64,000 nucleotides of DNA from a virus. Under the pieces are notes generated by a model, which ran no database searches, had not been told where the DNA came from, and was given only the letters and a program-made list of their open reading frames with translations. Within the stretch, counting starts at the first letter, position 1. Every line of letters begins with the position of its first letter. Of this stretch, positions 1 to 11,000 are shown one piece after another. The stretch covers positions 32,664 to 96,663 of the IMG/VR virus record IMGVR_UViG_3300043468_001414; one strand, given 5' to 3'. The position numbers were made by a program, and so were the translations under genes.

Positions 1-1
1 T

Positions 2-2659
2 GAGGACTTCAAGATATCCATCATTTCAGATGGTTTGATCCCTGCGTCTTACGCAAGGATTGGGGGCGGGCAGAAAATCACTCCCAGAAGCGCGCGAGTC
101 GATATTGGCGCCATCCGTTTTACAGCGAATTTGAAAGGAAGTTCTGGGAATTCCATTTCCATTGAATACACGAAAGGGGTTGCGGCGCGGCCTCTTCTTG
201 TTCGGGTTGATGGGTATCGGATTTTCGTGGATCTCGGGATGGAGGCGGTCTTGTCTGCAGGGGTTGTTGTCGGGCATAAAATTTCAACGACGGAAGCTGA
301 TATTTTGGCGGCCGTTAATTCATTTGCCTCTCAGCTTGTGAGGGCGGAGTCCGTTTTAGATTCCACTTCACTTGTCGGGGCCGTAGGGGAAGTGGGGCAA
401 TCTTATCTTACGGGAGGGCTAGATGGTGGAGGGTATGAGTATTTATTTGAATTAGCTCAAGCTCCTGTTGTTTTTTCTGATTGGGCGGGGGCAGAACTGC
501 CGCCAAAGCCTTTTATTACCAAAATACAAGCTGGTGGTCAGACGGGTGGTTATCCGCAGGTTAAATGGCCTGACATTCAAGCCCTTCATCTTCCTCCGGA
601 TTTTGAGGGAAATTATCAGTTTTATCGCAGATCGAAATTTAAGCGCAGCGCATTACTTTCAAAGCTGGATGGCGCGGTTAAAATTCAAAAAGTTATTACT
701 GATTTGATGGTGGATGAGGGGGCTTCCATGAAAGTAACGAATCCTTCAAATAATATCGCTCATATTGAGTTTGGCGGGGATTTGCTTGGGTATGATATTG
801 AGAATTTGGAAATCGTGGTCTACTCGGCCCCGCCTCCTGACATTACTTTTACGCTGGATTTCAGTAATGCCTCTGTGGCTGGAATGCTGCGAGATAGGGA
901 TTCTGTAACGCTGCCATTTGAAGTAGATGCAACGGTCTGGGTAGATTCCAGAGATAAATCAAAGGGGACTCGAACAATAAAGCTATGGAAAACGACTGCC
1001 ACGATCTCCAAGAATCTTCTTTGGGATGGCATGGCGGCGCTCCCGCCAATTAATTGGGCGGCTCGCCCCTCGCCGGTGGATTATGTTCCATTTTCAAAAA
1101 CGCAATATTTAACAGGGCAGCAGGCGGCGTATAGCGCTGTTGTGGGTAATGGGAGTTCGAAAGTATTTATTGTGAGTCATAATCTCGGTGGGGAAGACGG
1201 GACTGGAATTGTTGCTGTATCGCTTCGCGAGAATATTACGCGCGGAAGACAGCTTGCTAGTGATGAGTATGTTTTGAGATTTATAGACTCCAACTCCTTA
1301 GAGATTACCTTTGAGGAGACTCCTCTCGAGTCGGGGATTGCCGTGGTGGTTGTCGGGTATGGGCCTAAAAGTGCTTTTACGATTCACACGCATCCGATTG
1401 ATCAAGTAAAAACTATTACAGAGGCTGGAGCGACAAGCGAGTCCTTGCGCGTTATTCTTGATGAATTTAACCTAAGGATCGCTCGGCTCGAGAACTTGTA
1501 TAGGGGTGACCCGGTTGCTTTGCCTAGCGGTCTCAGCAAAAAGAAAACAAGCATTCCTGTAATCGGCGAAATTCTTCCGGATATACTCCTTGTGGATTCT
1601 GATGGGGAGACCACGATCGCCTCGCAGGTTGTGGCTGCTCAGAATCCAAAGGTAAATCCCGGATCGCCTCGTGCCGATTCTGCTCCGAAGCCTTTGCCTG
1701 GCACGGAAATGGCCGACAAAATGAAAGAGCTTGAGGCGCAAATTAAGCTTCTTGAGGCGACAAAGGCGGCGGAGACAAAAGCTGCCGCTGAGGCTGCTGT
1801 CGCACAAGCGAAGGAAGTGGAGGAGAGGGTAAAGCAAGAAGAAGCGGAGAAGCCTTCTGAAATTATTACTACTATTACTATCAAGGGAATTTACGAGGCA
1901 TCTCAGCAAGGCAAAGTTTCAGTGGTCTATCCTGCAATGAGGGGCGGCAAGTATCCGATGCTTTTGCCTGCCGTGCATGCGGCAACTCCTGTTAGCACGA
2001 CGATTGTTCCGAGCGGGTTCACGGCGGGTCTGTTTGTGAATTCTGGAAGTTCGGCAATCGTCCTGCCTGGCGGAGGAGGGAGGAAGTCGCAGAGCGTTGC
2101 TCCTGGGGGTCTCTTCGGCGGTGACGGGCGGGCGTATTATTCGGTAAGGCGCAGCGGTAATTCGAACACTTATCATCCTATCGAAATGGAGCGTGATTTG
2201 TTCCGTGTCATTATTCGCTCGGGAATGTTCCCTGCTGATAGCATATTAAAAATTCCTTTCTCCATTGATTTTAATTTTGCAACAAGCTCCCTGTCTGCTG
2301 GGGCTGGTTACTTTTTGAGAATCGAGGCGCAGGAGTTGCCTGATGCGCTGAATCCTTCGCCGACCTCTGAAAATGTCGGAGGGCTTGGGGCTAATATGCT
2401 TCTTGGATCGTCGAGAATATCTCTTTCGGCGGGAGTGAAGGAGCAGAGGAAATTTTCTCTGATGATGACCAATAACTCGGAGCGAGTCACAGAGTTTACT
2501 GATTTCGGTAAAAAATCTGTCGGGCCTCAATTCCCGCAAGGGGACTTCTTGCTTTCGGCTCGGTTGGCTCAATGGGATGTGGATGATAGCACCTCATTGC
2601 CGACAGGCCAAGTGGGAATACTTGTGCCTGACATGCAAATCATTATTGAGCAATTATAA
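2..2659 (+). CDS. Large virion/tail-region structural protein, 5'-truncated by the window
   Basis: The frame is already open at base 2 (first codons read EDFKISIISDG), so this is the 3' part of a longer gene; 885 residues are visible. The protein is beta-rich. A Lys/Glu/Ala-rich coiled coil is encoded at about 1710-1860, after a Pro-rich stretch. The last 200 residues carry GGDGR at 706-710 followed by Y.V and a Y.P..ER pattern that recurs in the next gene, so the two share a C-terminal domain. I recognise no named family. Position at the head of a run of adhesin-like genes suggests a tail or baseplate component. Coding status is sure, the function is inferred. Confidence 0.8.
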   Translation, partial: EDFKISIISDGLIPASYARIGGGQKITPRSARVDIGAIRFTANLKGSSGNSISIEYTKGVAARPLLVRVDGYRIFVDLGMEAVLSAGVVVGHKISTTEADILAAVNSFASQLVRAESVLDSTSLVGAVGEVGQSYLTGGLDGGGYEYLFELAQAPVVFSDWAGAELPPKPFITKIQAGGQTGGYPQVKWPDIQALHLPPDFEGNYQFYRRSKFKRSALLSKLDGAVKIQKVITDLMVDEGASMKVTNPSNNIAHIEFGGDLLGYDIENLEIVVYSAPPPDITFTLDFSNASVAGMLRDRDSVTLPFEVDATVWVDSRDKSKGTRTIKLWKTTATISKNLLWDGMAALPPINWAARPSPVDYVPFSKTQYLTGQQAAYSAVVGNGSSKVFIVSHNLGGEDGTGIVAVSLRENITRGRQLASDEYVLRFIDSNSLEITFEETPLESGIAVVVVGYGPKSAFTIHTHPIDQVKTITEAGATSESLRVILDEFNLRIARLENLYRGDPVALPSGLSKKKTSIPVIGEILPDILLVDSDGETTIASQVVAAQNPKVNPGSPRADSAPKPLPGTEMADKMKELEAQIKLLEATKAAETKAAAEAAVAQAKEVEERVKQEEAEKPSEIITTITIKGIYEASQQGKVSVVYPAMRGGKYPMLLPAVHAATPVSTTIVPSGFTAGLFVNSGSSAIVLPGGGGRKSQSVAPGGLFGGDGRAYYSVRRSGNSNTYHPIEMERDLFRVIIRSGMFPADSILKIPFSIDFNFATSSLSAGAGYFLRIEAQELPDALNPSPTSENVGGLGANMLLGSSRISLSAGVKEQRKFSLMMTNNSERVTEFTDFGKKSVGPQFPQGDFLLSARLAQWDVDDSTSLPTGQVGILVPDMQIIIEQL

Positions 2660-2660
2660 T

Positions 2661-4343
2661 ATGTTTATTCAGACTCTTGCGGCTATTGATGCGACTCCAG
2701 TTCCAGCCTTGGGGCTTCTGCCCGCCATTCATGATGTGGAAGTTGAGTTGGTTTCTCAATTCAATAATGAAGCCTTGCTTGGAAATATTAAAAATGCAGT
2801 AACTCAAGGAGCGGCGGCTTTGGTTACTGCTGAAATAGTCAGTAAAGAGTTAATTCTTACTGCTAAAAGTGTTGGCGTTTTAAGCATTAGTGCAATTTCT
2901 GAAGGCAATGGAGTTTTGAGCGTCGTATCTACTCAGGCAGGTAAGAATGTCGAGGAGGTGACATTGAGCGTAGCAAATTCAGGGGAAGCGGCTTATGTTA
3001 TTAATGGAGAAAATAATCCAACTCTTTCGTTTGTCCCTGGAAATAAATATACAATTAATGTGAACGCGCCTGGGCATCCGTTTTGGATCCAATCGGTGCC
3101 GGGTGCTTACAGTTCTGCTGCCATTTATTCCGATGGCATTACAGGTAATGGAACGGAGAGCGGGGTTATTGTGTTTGAAGTCCCTGTTAATGCCCCTACG
3201 CTTTATTATGCGGGCCAGTATCATTCCTCGATGAGCGGAAGCATTGGCATGTCAAATCTTGGACTGGGGGCTGGAGTGGCTCAAGTTTCAAAATTAAAGC
3301 TTAGCGGAAATGTCAATGAGGAGGATGTATATAAGATTACTATTGGAGACAATATATACACTATCACTTACGGGTCATATCAGCTCCCGGGGTTTGTGGC
3401 GGCGAAAGGGCGCGTGTTTTTGAATGACACGGGGAAATCCGTAGTTTTGCCAGAGTCTGGCAAGTGGCCGTCCAGATCCCTGCCAGACAGTCAGCTTTGC
3501 GGCGGTGATGGGCGGTTGCTGTATGAGGTGATTCACAAGCCTGGCTCGTCATCTTATTACCCGCAAGTATTTGAAAGAAATATTTATACATTTTCTTTTT
3601 CAGGCGAAACATTTCCTCGTGGAGAAATTTTCGACTTCAGCAGGTTTTTTTATTTTCGTTTGATTGGCAATAATACAACGGCTGTATGGAGTGTGATTTT
3701 TGAGGCTGGAGAAATTCTTTCGCAGACCGCTCCAAGCAAATCCATTTCCAGTGGCGCGACATTGACCTCTGGGCAAAAAACAATTTTCGTTACTCCGGCT
3801 AAGGCTCTTGAGTTGAGCCAATGGATGGTCGTAACAGGGGATGGTGTCTTGGGGGCGGCGATAGGTGATCAGAAAACCTATATTTCTGCTATTAACACGG
3901 AGACGGGGGCGTTGACTTTGACTCAAGCAGCAACAGCCTCCGGTCAAAAGACATTGGTTTTCACGGCGCCGGTAGGTCCAAATATTGAGCGTATTAATTG
4001 GTTGCCGCCACTGATGGAAGAGAAGGTGCATTTAACGGATTTGAAGTCTGTCAGTGCGCTCGGGGTGTGGATCAAGAATCATGGGACCCGTGAAATTGTT
4101 AGGCCAGATGGGGAAATAGAAATAGACCCTAATCGTAATGAGATGGGGTTTGAGGGGTGGCGCTTGGTGTATCAAAAGAGATACCCGATTCCTCATGAAT
4201 GCCTGCCGACTTCTTCGAATTTTGTTATCCGATTGAGGATTGGCCAATTTGATACCGAAAATAGCGTTTCTTCTCCCAAAGGATATGCCGCTTATTTGAT
4301 TAGAGCGGACGAGGAGGATGCGGCATCGGCTGATTCCGCGTAG
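2661..4343 (+). CDS. Virion protein with a cupredoxin-like domain lacking the copper Cys
   Basis: The ATG at 2661 follows the previous stop by one base; 560 residues. Residues ~105-195 look like a cupredoxin-like beta-sandwich: a GHPFWI motif (His139), a G.T..G.I.FEVP strand, then LYYAGQYHSSM, where related phage and cellular domains usually have a Cys followed by His and Met. Here Gly185 sits at the Cys position while His188 and Met191 are kept. Residues 281-285 (GGDGR) begin the C-terminal domain shared with the upstream gene. Probably a structural or decoration protein of the tail; copper binding is doubtful. Confidence 0.75.
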   Translation: MFIQTLAAIDATPVPALGLLPAIHDVEVELVSQFNNEALLGNIKNAVTQGAAALVTAEIVSKELILTAKSVGVLSISAISEGNGVLSVVSTQAGKNVEEVTLSVANSGEAAYVINGENNPTLSFVPGNKYTINVNAPGHPFWIQSVPGAYSSAAIYSDGITGNGTESGVIVFEVPVNAPTLYYAGQYHSSMSGSIGMSNLGLGAGVAQVSKLKLSGNVNEEDVYKITIGDNIYTITYGSYQLPGFVAAKGRVFLNDTGKSVVLPESGKWPSRSLPDSQLCGGDGRLLYEVIHKPGSSSYYPQVFERNIYTFSFSGETFPRGEIFDFSRFFYFRLIGNNTTAVWSVIFEAGEILSQTAPSKSISSGATLTSGQKTIFVTPAKALELSQWMVVTGDGVLGAAIGDQKTYISAINTETGALTLTQAATASGQKTLVFTAPVGPNIERINWLPPLMEEKVHLTDLKSVSALGVWIKNHGTREIVRPDGEIEIDPNRNEMGFEGWRLVYQKRYPIPHECLPTSSNFVIRLRIGQFDTENSVSSPKGYAAYLIRADEEDAASADSA

Positions 4344-4366
4344 GCGTTGACGGGCAAGGATTGATT

Positions 4367-6508
4367 ATGTCCGATTGGATACGATTTGGTCAAAAAATAG
4401 TAGGCGCTACCAGCAGCCAGGGGCTCGGCCGCAGTGGGGCGATGAGTGGCAATGGGATGCGGATGGCTGTAAGTAGCGGGGGGCTTGTCAGGGTTTATTC
4501 TTACGCTGCGGGTAATTGGACGCAATTGGGCTCAGATTTCGGGGGAACGTGGAACGCGACCGCGCGCCCGATGGCGCTCAATTTTTCAGGCGACCGTATA
4601 ATTTTAGGAAAGCCTTCCTACTACGCGGGTAGTAGTATTTGGCTTGGTGGCTCACTTCAGGTTTACATATATAACGGAAATTCCTGGGAGGAGTATGGAC
4701 AGGAGATTTCTTGGGGTCAGAATCAGAACTCAGGTTTCGGAAATGCTGTTGCCATTAATGCCTCTGGAAATGTTATTGCCACTGGTGTTCCTGGCGCCGT
4801 GACAGGGCAGTTCTCCGCCGGGCTTGTTAAAATTTTTAAATGGGATGGGGCAAATTGGGCTCTTGAAAAAGATATTCAAGTAGCCGGATTGGATGTTTCT
4901 CTGAATGCCGCCGGCGATCGGTTGGCCGCCTCTGCTTCCAGTTCTACCCGAGTTTTTGACAAAAATACCAACAACTGGGGAGCGATAGGGCAAAACTTGA
5001 TTTCTTCGAGTGCTCGAGTCCACTTAAGTGCGGATGGCGCGCGGTGCGCCATTGCAGACAGCGGCGATGTTCGTGTGTTTGGGTTGCTGGATGGGGCTTG
5101 GAGCCAATTAGGGTTTGTCATTCCCGTCGCGAATGCCCGGGCCAGCCTTAATTCTACGGGCGACAGGGTGATGGTGAAAGATGCGACCAAGGCTTCGGTT
5201 TACTCTTTCAATGGGGCAACTTGGAATAAGATCAGTCAAGATTTCCTATTGGATGGAGCAGGTGATCTGGCGTTCGGCGTTGCCATAAACTCTGACGGGG
5301 ATCGAATTGCTGTTGCTTCGCCGAACTCGGATGTCTCTGGAGGTGATTTTGTTGCGGTTGATGCTGGAAGTATTGAAACTTATTTTTCAAATACCCCGGT
5401 GGCTCCTCCAGTCATTACAATCCCTGCGTCCTCGCTGACCTACCCTGTAAATCAGAATTTCACTTACCAACTCGCTGCGACGAACGCGCCTACATCTTGG
5501 AGTTTGAATTCCGGGCAAGCGCTTCCTCCAGGCTTAACGCTCAATCAAGGGACAGGGGAAATTTCGGGGGCCATTTCGCAGCTCGGCACTTGGCAAGTGG
5601 CTTTCTTGGCCAGCAACGCGGGAGGGGGTAGCTCACCTGGAGCCATTACTTTTATCGCTTATAATCCTGGGTCTAATCCTGGGTCTGGGGTTCCTCAAGG
5701 TAATAATCCAGTGATCAGCAAGGCGCAGGGGGTGGTGGCCTACGGGGTTGGGCAGAACTTTATTTTCCAGCTAACAGCGAGCGGCAACCCGAGAGCGTGG
5801 CGATTAGGCGCGGGCCAGTCGTTGCCGCCTGGGGTGGTTTTTAATCCTATCTCTGGCACGCTTTCTGGCGCTGGGGTGGCTCCTGGGGTGTGGGGGCTTA
5901 CTTTCATTGCCACGAATAATAATGGCGATAGTGCGCCGCAGACTTTTACGATCGGGATTTACGATGTGGGTGGCTCGCGGGAATTTTCTAAAAAGGCGCT
6001 GATCAATCTCAAGACCCTTGCGGTGACATTTGAGGATCCGGCGAGTGAGATCAAGGGGGCGAATAACGCTGTCGCCGCGGCAGCGGGCCAAGTGCGCTAT
6101 GGGGATGATATTATTTTCAAGTTGGCGTTTACCGATGGAACGGGCACCGGGCAGGGGGCGAGTTTGATTTACAATGAGGTGGCGGCGCGGGTCGTGATGG
6201 CGCGCTTTTCGATGAAGGGTAATGAGACTGAGGCGGCGTTTTTTGTAACCCCTCCCCCGGCTTTTAAGAAAAGCGCGGAGTATTTGGCGGGGGTTTATTC
6301 TACAAATTATTACTTGAGTGCAAAAATTGCAGGAACTGCATTGCAATCGTATCTTGGGGATTTTGAGAGTGATTCCGGCACATTTGCAAATGCCTTGTGC
6401 GAGTTTGAGTTGGAATTTGAGCGTCCTGCTGCTGCCAGCGGGCCTTTGACGACTCGTGTGACCACGCAACCCTTCCTGCTTCGCGTAAGCAGGGATTTGA
6501 TCTCGTAG
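4367..6508 (+). CDS. Beta-propeller and Ig-like repeat adhesin
   Basis: The start is the ATG at 4367, six bases after an AAGGA ribosome site, rather than the TTG six bases upstream. 713 residues. The N-terminal ~330 residues repeat units of the type W..G..I...A......G.R.A (FG-GAP or WD-like propeller blades with N.SGD.I and GV..PG). Two 'putative Ig' domains follow, each with the signature LPPG(L/V).(L/F)N..(T/S)G..SG. A ~160-residue C-terminal domain contains VRYGDDIIFKLAF and ends in LLRVSRDLIS. Architecture and context point to a tail-surface adhesin. Confidence 0.75.
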   Translation: MSDWIRFGQKIVGATSSQGLGRSGAMSGNGMRMAVSSGGLVRVYSYAAGNWTQLGSDFGGTWNATARPMALNFSGDRIILGKPSYYAGSSIWLGGSLQVYIYNGNSWEEYGQEISWGQNQNSGFGNAVAINASGNVIATGVPGAVTGQFSAGLVKIFKWDGANWALEKDIQVAGLDVSLNAAGDRLAASASSSTRVFDKNTNNWGAIGQNLISSSARVHLSADGARCAIADSGDVRVFGLLDGAWSQLGFVIPVANARASLNSTGDRVMVKDATKASVYSFNGATWNKISQDFLLDGAGDLAFGVAINSDGDRIAVASPNSDVSGGDFVAVDAGSIETYFSNTPVAPPVITIPASSLTYPVNQNFTYQLAATNAPTSWSLNSGQALPPGLTLNQGTGEISGAISQLGTWQVAFLASNAGGGSSPGAITFIAYNPGSNPGSGVPQGNNPVISKAQGVVAYGVGQNFIFQLTASGNPRAWRLGAGQSLPPGVVFNPISGTLSGAGVAPGVWGLTFIATNNNGDSAPQTFTIGIYDVGGSREFSKKALINLKTLAVTFEDPASEIKGANNAVAAAAGQVRYGDDIIFKLAFTDGTGTGQGASLIYNEVAARVVMARFSMKGNETEAAFFVTPPPAFKKSAEYLAGVYSTNYYLSAKIAGTALQSYLGDFESDSGTFANALCEFELEFERPAAASGPLTTRVTTQPFLLRVSRDLIS

Positions 6509-6509
6509 C

Positions 6510-7580
6510 ATGGGAGTCGAGCCTCCGTCTCGGGATGTTTTCCTTTATATCCCATCATTTGAGAAAGCTCCGGCGGATCTCAATGATGTGTGGGTGCGGG
6601 GCGGCGACTGTGTTTTCGCTCGATGGACGGGGTTGGGCGCGATTCCTCCGGGGGTGAATTGGGCAGGAACAGAAGAGGGGTTGCATTTCTGGGGGGTGCC
6701 AAATCGTGTGGGCACTTGGGAGGCGGAATTTGAGGGGCCGTATCCAGGGAATTTTGAGAGTTTGCTGACGCGGGGCGGTTCCGATGTGTTGCCGCTTCGG
6801 CTTGATGCGGGCGGCGCTCCCGGGGCTGTGCATGTAGGTAAATTCACCTTGCGGTTTCATGTCTTGAAGCAAGAGGGGTATACTTTGGGGCAGGTGGTGC
6901 GGGAGTTGTTTTCGAGCCAAGATGCGGCGCAGACGGCGCGGCGCGCTTCTTGGCAATGCGCTCGCTGCATCGGAGCACGCCCATTGAGCGAGTTGGTTTC
7001 TGAAAGCGGCGTGTTTCCCGAGGTTGATTTGGGTGTGGCGCAGGGGTTGGATGGGGTGGCGGCAAATTTGGCTGAGCAGATCAACGCTTCGGGCATGGCG
7101 ACGGCGACAAAGAGCGGGGTGGTAGTGACTGTTACTGCGTTGGAGGTAGGGTCGCTGACGATCTCGGCGAGTTCCACGAGGCAGGGCTCGATTGCAGCGG
7201 TTAATACCACGCCGGGATCAACAACGCAGAAGGCGGTCTCTACGATTTCCCTTTCGGGAGCTTTTCAGGGTGGAGTGGTTTATGTTGTTGCGGTGGGGGG
7301 CGCTTCATTTTCTGTAACGACCTATGCGCCTCCCAAGTCATTGGCGTTGTGGAGGTATGCGACTCCTGCGGCTTACGCTGACCCGGAGGGGGTCTCTGCG
7401 AGGATTTTAGAGTGTGATGACTTGGATCGCGTGGATCTTGGGGCGAGTGATTGGGTTTTCTCTCGGCCTGCGGGGATTGATCGTTCGCTGGATGGGTGCT
7501 TACTTACGGCGGGTGTGCTAGGAAATCCGGAAATCGGAGCGCGCTCCGAGGTTGCGGTGAGTGCGGTGATCCCTTTGTGA
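6510..7580 (+). CDS. Tail-region structural protein with N-terminal Ig-like segment
   Basis: The ATG lies one base after the preceding stop; 356 residues. Residues ~35-75 have the pattern IPPGVNW......HFWGVP..VGTWEAEF, an abbreviated Ig-like (He_PIG) signature. The middle segment (~160-270) is Ala/Val/Thr-rich beta sheet with EVDLGVAQGLDGVAANLAEQ, resembling repeated segments of phage fibre proteins. I do not recognise the C-terminal ~90 residues. It sits between two adhesin-type genes and is probably a structural component of the same complex. Confidence 0.7.
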   Translation: MGVEPPSRDVFLYIPSFEKAPADLNDVWVRGGDCVFARWTGLGAIPPGVNWAGTEEGLHFWGVPNRVGTWEAEFEGPYPGNFESLLTRGGSDVLPLRLDAGGAPGAVHVGKFTLRFHVLKQEGYTLGQVVRELFSSQDAAQTARRASWQCARCIGARPLSELVSESGVFPEVDLGVAQGLDGVAANLAEQINASGMATATKSGVVVTVTALEVGSLTISASSTRQGSIAAVNTTPGSTTQKAVSTISLSGAFQGGVVYVVAVGGASFSVTTYAPPKSLALWRYATPAAYADPEGVSARILECDDLDRVDLGASDWVFSRPAGIDRSLDGCLLTAGVLGNPEIGARSEVAVSAVIPL

Positions 7581-7605
7581 TGTTGACAGGTCGGGATTGG
7601 TTGAT

Positions 7606-8004
7606 ATGAGCGCATTCTCTGATTACCTTGAAAATAAAGTGTTGGATCATCTGATGAGCCGCACGACCTATACGGCTCCGGCCTCCGTTTATTTCTCCCT
7701 GTATACTTCCGCCCCATCGGATACGGGGGGTGGTGCGGAAGTCAATGGCGGCGGGTATGCTCGGGTTGGTGTAACGAATGATGTGGCAAACTGGCCACTG
7801 GCTACTGGTGGAGTAAAGAAAAACGCCAACACCATCACTTTCCCCGAAGCCACTGCGGCTTGGGGGACGGTTGTAGCCATCGGGATTCATGACGCGGCGT
7901 CTGGTGGGAATCTTTTATTTTGGACGACGATTACTTCGCGATCCGTGGTGCAGGGCGATATTCCTCGATTCAATGCCCTGGGCGTCTCGATCAGTTTGAA
8001 TTAA
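7606..8004 (+). CDS. Small tail-fibre family protein (MSAFSDYLENK family)
   Basis: The start is the ATG at 7606; in-frame TTG at 7597 is not needed. 132 residues beginning MSAFSDYLENKVLDHLM, followed by ASVYFSLYTSAP, GGGYARVGV, NTITFPEATA.WGTV and a GNLLFWTTI segment. This is the recognisable layout of a compact tail-fibre or tail-associated protein found in many phages (known from memory of that family). A strong terminator follows at 8023, so the gene closes a transcription unit. Confidence 0.85.
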   Translation: MSAFSDYLENKVLDHLMSRTTYTAPASVYFSLYTSAPSDTGGGAEVNGGGYARVGVTNDVANWPLATGGVKKNANTITFPEATAAWGTVVAIGIHDAASGGNLLFWTTITSRSVVQGDIPRFNALGVSISLN

Positions 8005-8022
8005 AAAAGCTAAAATGATCAG

Positions 8023-8060
8023 GCGCGGGGCATTCGTGAATGCTCCGCGCTTTTATTTTT
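8023..8060 (+). terminator. Rho-independent terminator after the first tail transcription unit
   Basis: Inverted repeat GCGCGGGGCATTC / GAATGCTCCGCGC (one G-U pair; the two innermost pairs must open to form the loop), directly followed by TTTTATTTTT at 8051-8060. It separates the 7606 gene from the large adhesin at 8072. Confidence 0.92.
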
Positions 8061-8071
8061 AAGTAAACACC

Positions 8072-11000
8072 ATGGAACTAACTCTACCATCCGCGGCATT
8101 TGGGGCATACGGTGTTTTAAAGCTTGCGGATGAGCACTGGGAGAGGTTTATCAACTTGGGCGGCGGCGCTCCTATTACGCCAAGTTCTTCCCTTCAAATC
8201 TTTTTGCAGGGGTGTTCTGGAGAGGTGTATTTCCCTAAAAGCATCATATCCGGGAACTATATTTATTCATTGAATGGCTCGGGGCAATTGGTTAGATATG
8301 TTTTATCAACCTTGTCGTTGGATAATTCTTTTACGCCTGTCTATGATGTCAAAGACATGCGGGCGGTTTCTGGTTCTGGTGGCGTGATGCTGCTAAGGGG
8401 GGATGGGAGTGTTGATTTTGTAGGAGGGGCGTCTGATCCATTTGCAAATTCGGCGGTAGGCAAGATCTCTTCAGGGGCGATTGGCATAGTTTCGAATCGT
8501 TACACTTCTCAGGTCGGCGTGCTTAAGTCAGACGGGACTTTAGTTTTTCAGAACGGATATTCGGATGTTAAAGTCTCCGGAGCCTCCTATAATTTCGTAG
8601 CGATTTCCGACGCAAAGGGGAATAATTATGACAGACGAGGTTTTTTTCATGCGATTACCCAAGGGGGGGAAGTTTACGGGGCTAGTTATCCTGACGGAAC
8701 TCTTCGTGAGATATCTTTAAATACTACGCTTTCTGCGGGTGACGACATAGCGACTGCCCAGTTCTTCTCCTACGGCGATTATTCAATTGTTCTTAAAAAC
8801 GGGAGAATTTATGATCCCGATTTTAACCCAGACGCTGATTTCGCGGGCTTGTATTCTCAAGTGTGTTCTGGGAGTGGGTATGTGATTGCGTTAAGGGCAG
8901 ACGGCGTGGTTGTTTGTAAAGGAGATAGTCCCCCCTCGATTCCTTTTGGCTACAACCACTCTTTTATTTCTGTGCGGGATGGATGCTTCACCCGCACTGA
9001 TGGTTCGCAATTTATCTATTCGGCTGCTAAAGGGCAAAATATCCCGGAAGACTTAAAGATTCCGCTTTTTGCAAGAAAATCATCTCCTTCAATACGATAT
9101 GCGGGCTCATTTTATGATTTAGCGGAGGCTGCGGAGGTTTCTTTTGGCCCGGCGGTATCGCCAGGGTTCCGCCCGCAGGCTTTTGCGGTGGCTTCTAACG
9201 TCCCTTCTTCGTCCTTGGTCGCCGGGAATTGGTATCAAATCGCTGTTTCGGGGACTACAAGTTGGACAGGCGCTGGCGCTTCAAGTAATTCCGTTGGAAC
9301 AATATTCAAGGCAACAACGGCGAGGAGCGGGACTGGCACGGCCAATTTATTAAAGTCTGAATTCTCTGATGTTGGGCAATACGAGTTATTGTCCTCAGAC
9401 TACTCTTATTCGCTGGAAAATGTGGTCTTGACGATTACCCCGGGCGTGCCGGTAATCGAGAATCCGACTGCCGCTGGAAAGGTCGGCGTGGCGTTTAGCA
9501 AGTCTTTCTTGACAAACGGAACCAACCGCCCTGTGACTTCGTGGAGCGCGGCTGGGCTGCCTGCGTGGGCGAGCCTTAACTCCTCGACGGGGGTAATCTC
9601 GGGCACCCCGCAGGATGCGGGGGATTATCAATTTCAGCTCACGGCCAGCAGCTCTGTGGGTAGCGATACCGAGCAGGTAACGATTTCTGTGGCGGTGGGT
9701 GCGGCGACCGTTTTGGCGGGTCAGAGCTTCACGGGTAAGGTCGGCGAGGCTTTCTCTGCTCAAGTGGCAATGGATGATGTGGTGGATCGGCCTGCGACAA
9801 GCTGGGCTGCTGGCAGCTTGCCGACCGGGTTGAGCATCAATTCTACTACGGGGGAGATTAGCGGCATACCTACCTCAAAGGGGTCGAAGGTCGCCTCCAT
9901 TTCGGCAAGCGGGCCAGGAGGGAGTTCGCCGCCTGCCAGTGTTTCTTTTGCGATTGCCGAGGGCGTGCCGATCATTACAGCAGGGCAGGTGCTGCGTGGG
10001 TGGGCGGAAGCGGCGTTGGTTAAATCGCCCGCACTCACGGACTCGGCAAATCGCCCCGCGACCTCTTGGAGCGCCTTGGGGCTGCCTGAGTGGGCGGCGC
10101 TGGATGCTGGCACTGGAGTTATTACTGGATCGCCGCAGGAATCGGATATTTATTCGATCGTTGTTACCGCTGAAGGTCCTGGCGGACTCGATACCGAGAC
10201 GGTTCAAATCAAGATCGATCCAGTCTTCGTCGCTAATTTCTCGGGGGAATGTTCTTTGGGGGTAGCTTGGGATAGTCGGCTGGTGGTAGTATTTTCCAGC
10301 GAGGGGACTCTGGATGCTCATTTATCGGAGGGCCCGCAGCTGGTGGTAGTATTTTCCGGCGAGGCGACTCTGGATGCTCATTTATTTGGCGCGGATTCGG
10401 TTTTTGTGGATTTTCAGAGCGCGGGATTTCTGGAGGCCGGGGAGTCTTGGTTATTATATCGGGATTTTGAGCCGAGTTTGCAGGGAGTCTCGAGCATGGA
10501 TGGCAAGTTTATTGCCAGGGATTTGCAGAGGTTTGCATGGGGCGAGTTTGATTTGGCCAAGGATTTCCGAGGGGAGATTTATTTGCATTGCTATACCACC
10601 AGCCATGGTCGCATGACTCCTGCTCCGCTGATAAAGGCGGGGGTGAAATTGTTTAATAGCCGAGTGGAGTCGGAAGCGTATCGCGAGGTCGAGGGGGCTG
10701 AGGGGAGGCCTTTTGATTTGGAATTGCAAGCGGCGGCGGGGGTGTTGAATGGAGTGGTGCCAGTGACGCAATCGAGAGTGCGCGCGGTGTATAATATTTG
10801 GGCTATGCAAGTCCCGCCGCCCGAGTCGCAGGTTCATTTGAGCATTTACTTGAAGAGGCAGGGCTCTGACTGCGCGGCTAAGCTGGAGGAGGTTGCTGAT
10901 TCCGGGTGGCCAGCAGGAAATGCTCGGGAGGTTAAATATGCGGAGTGGGATTTGTGCGGGGATTTGCCGCCTCGCTGTCAGCCTGCGGCGAGCGGGTGGT

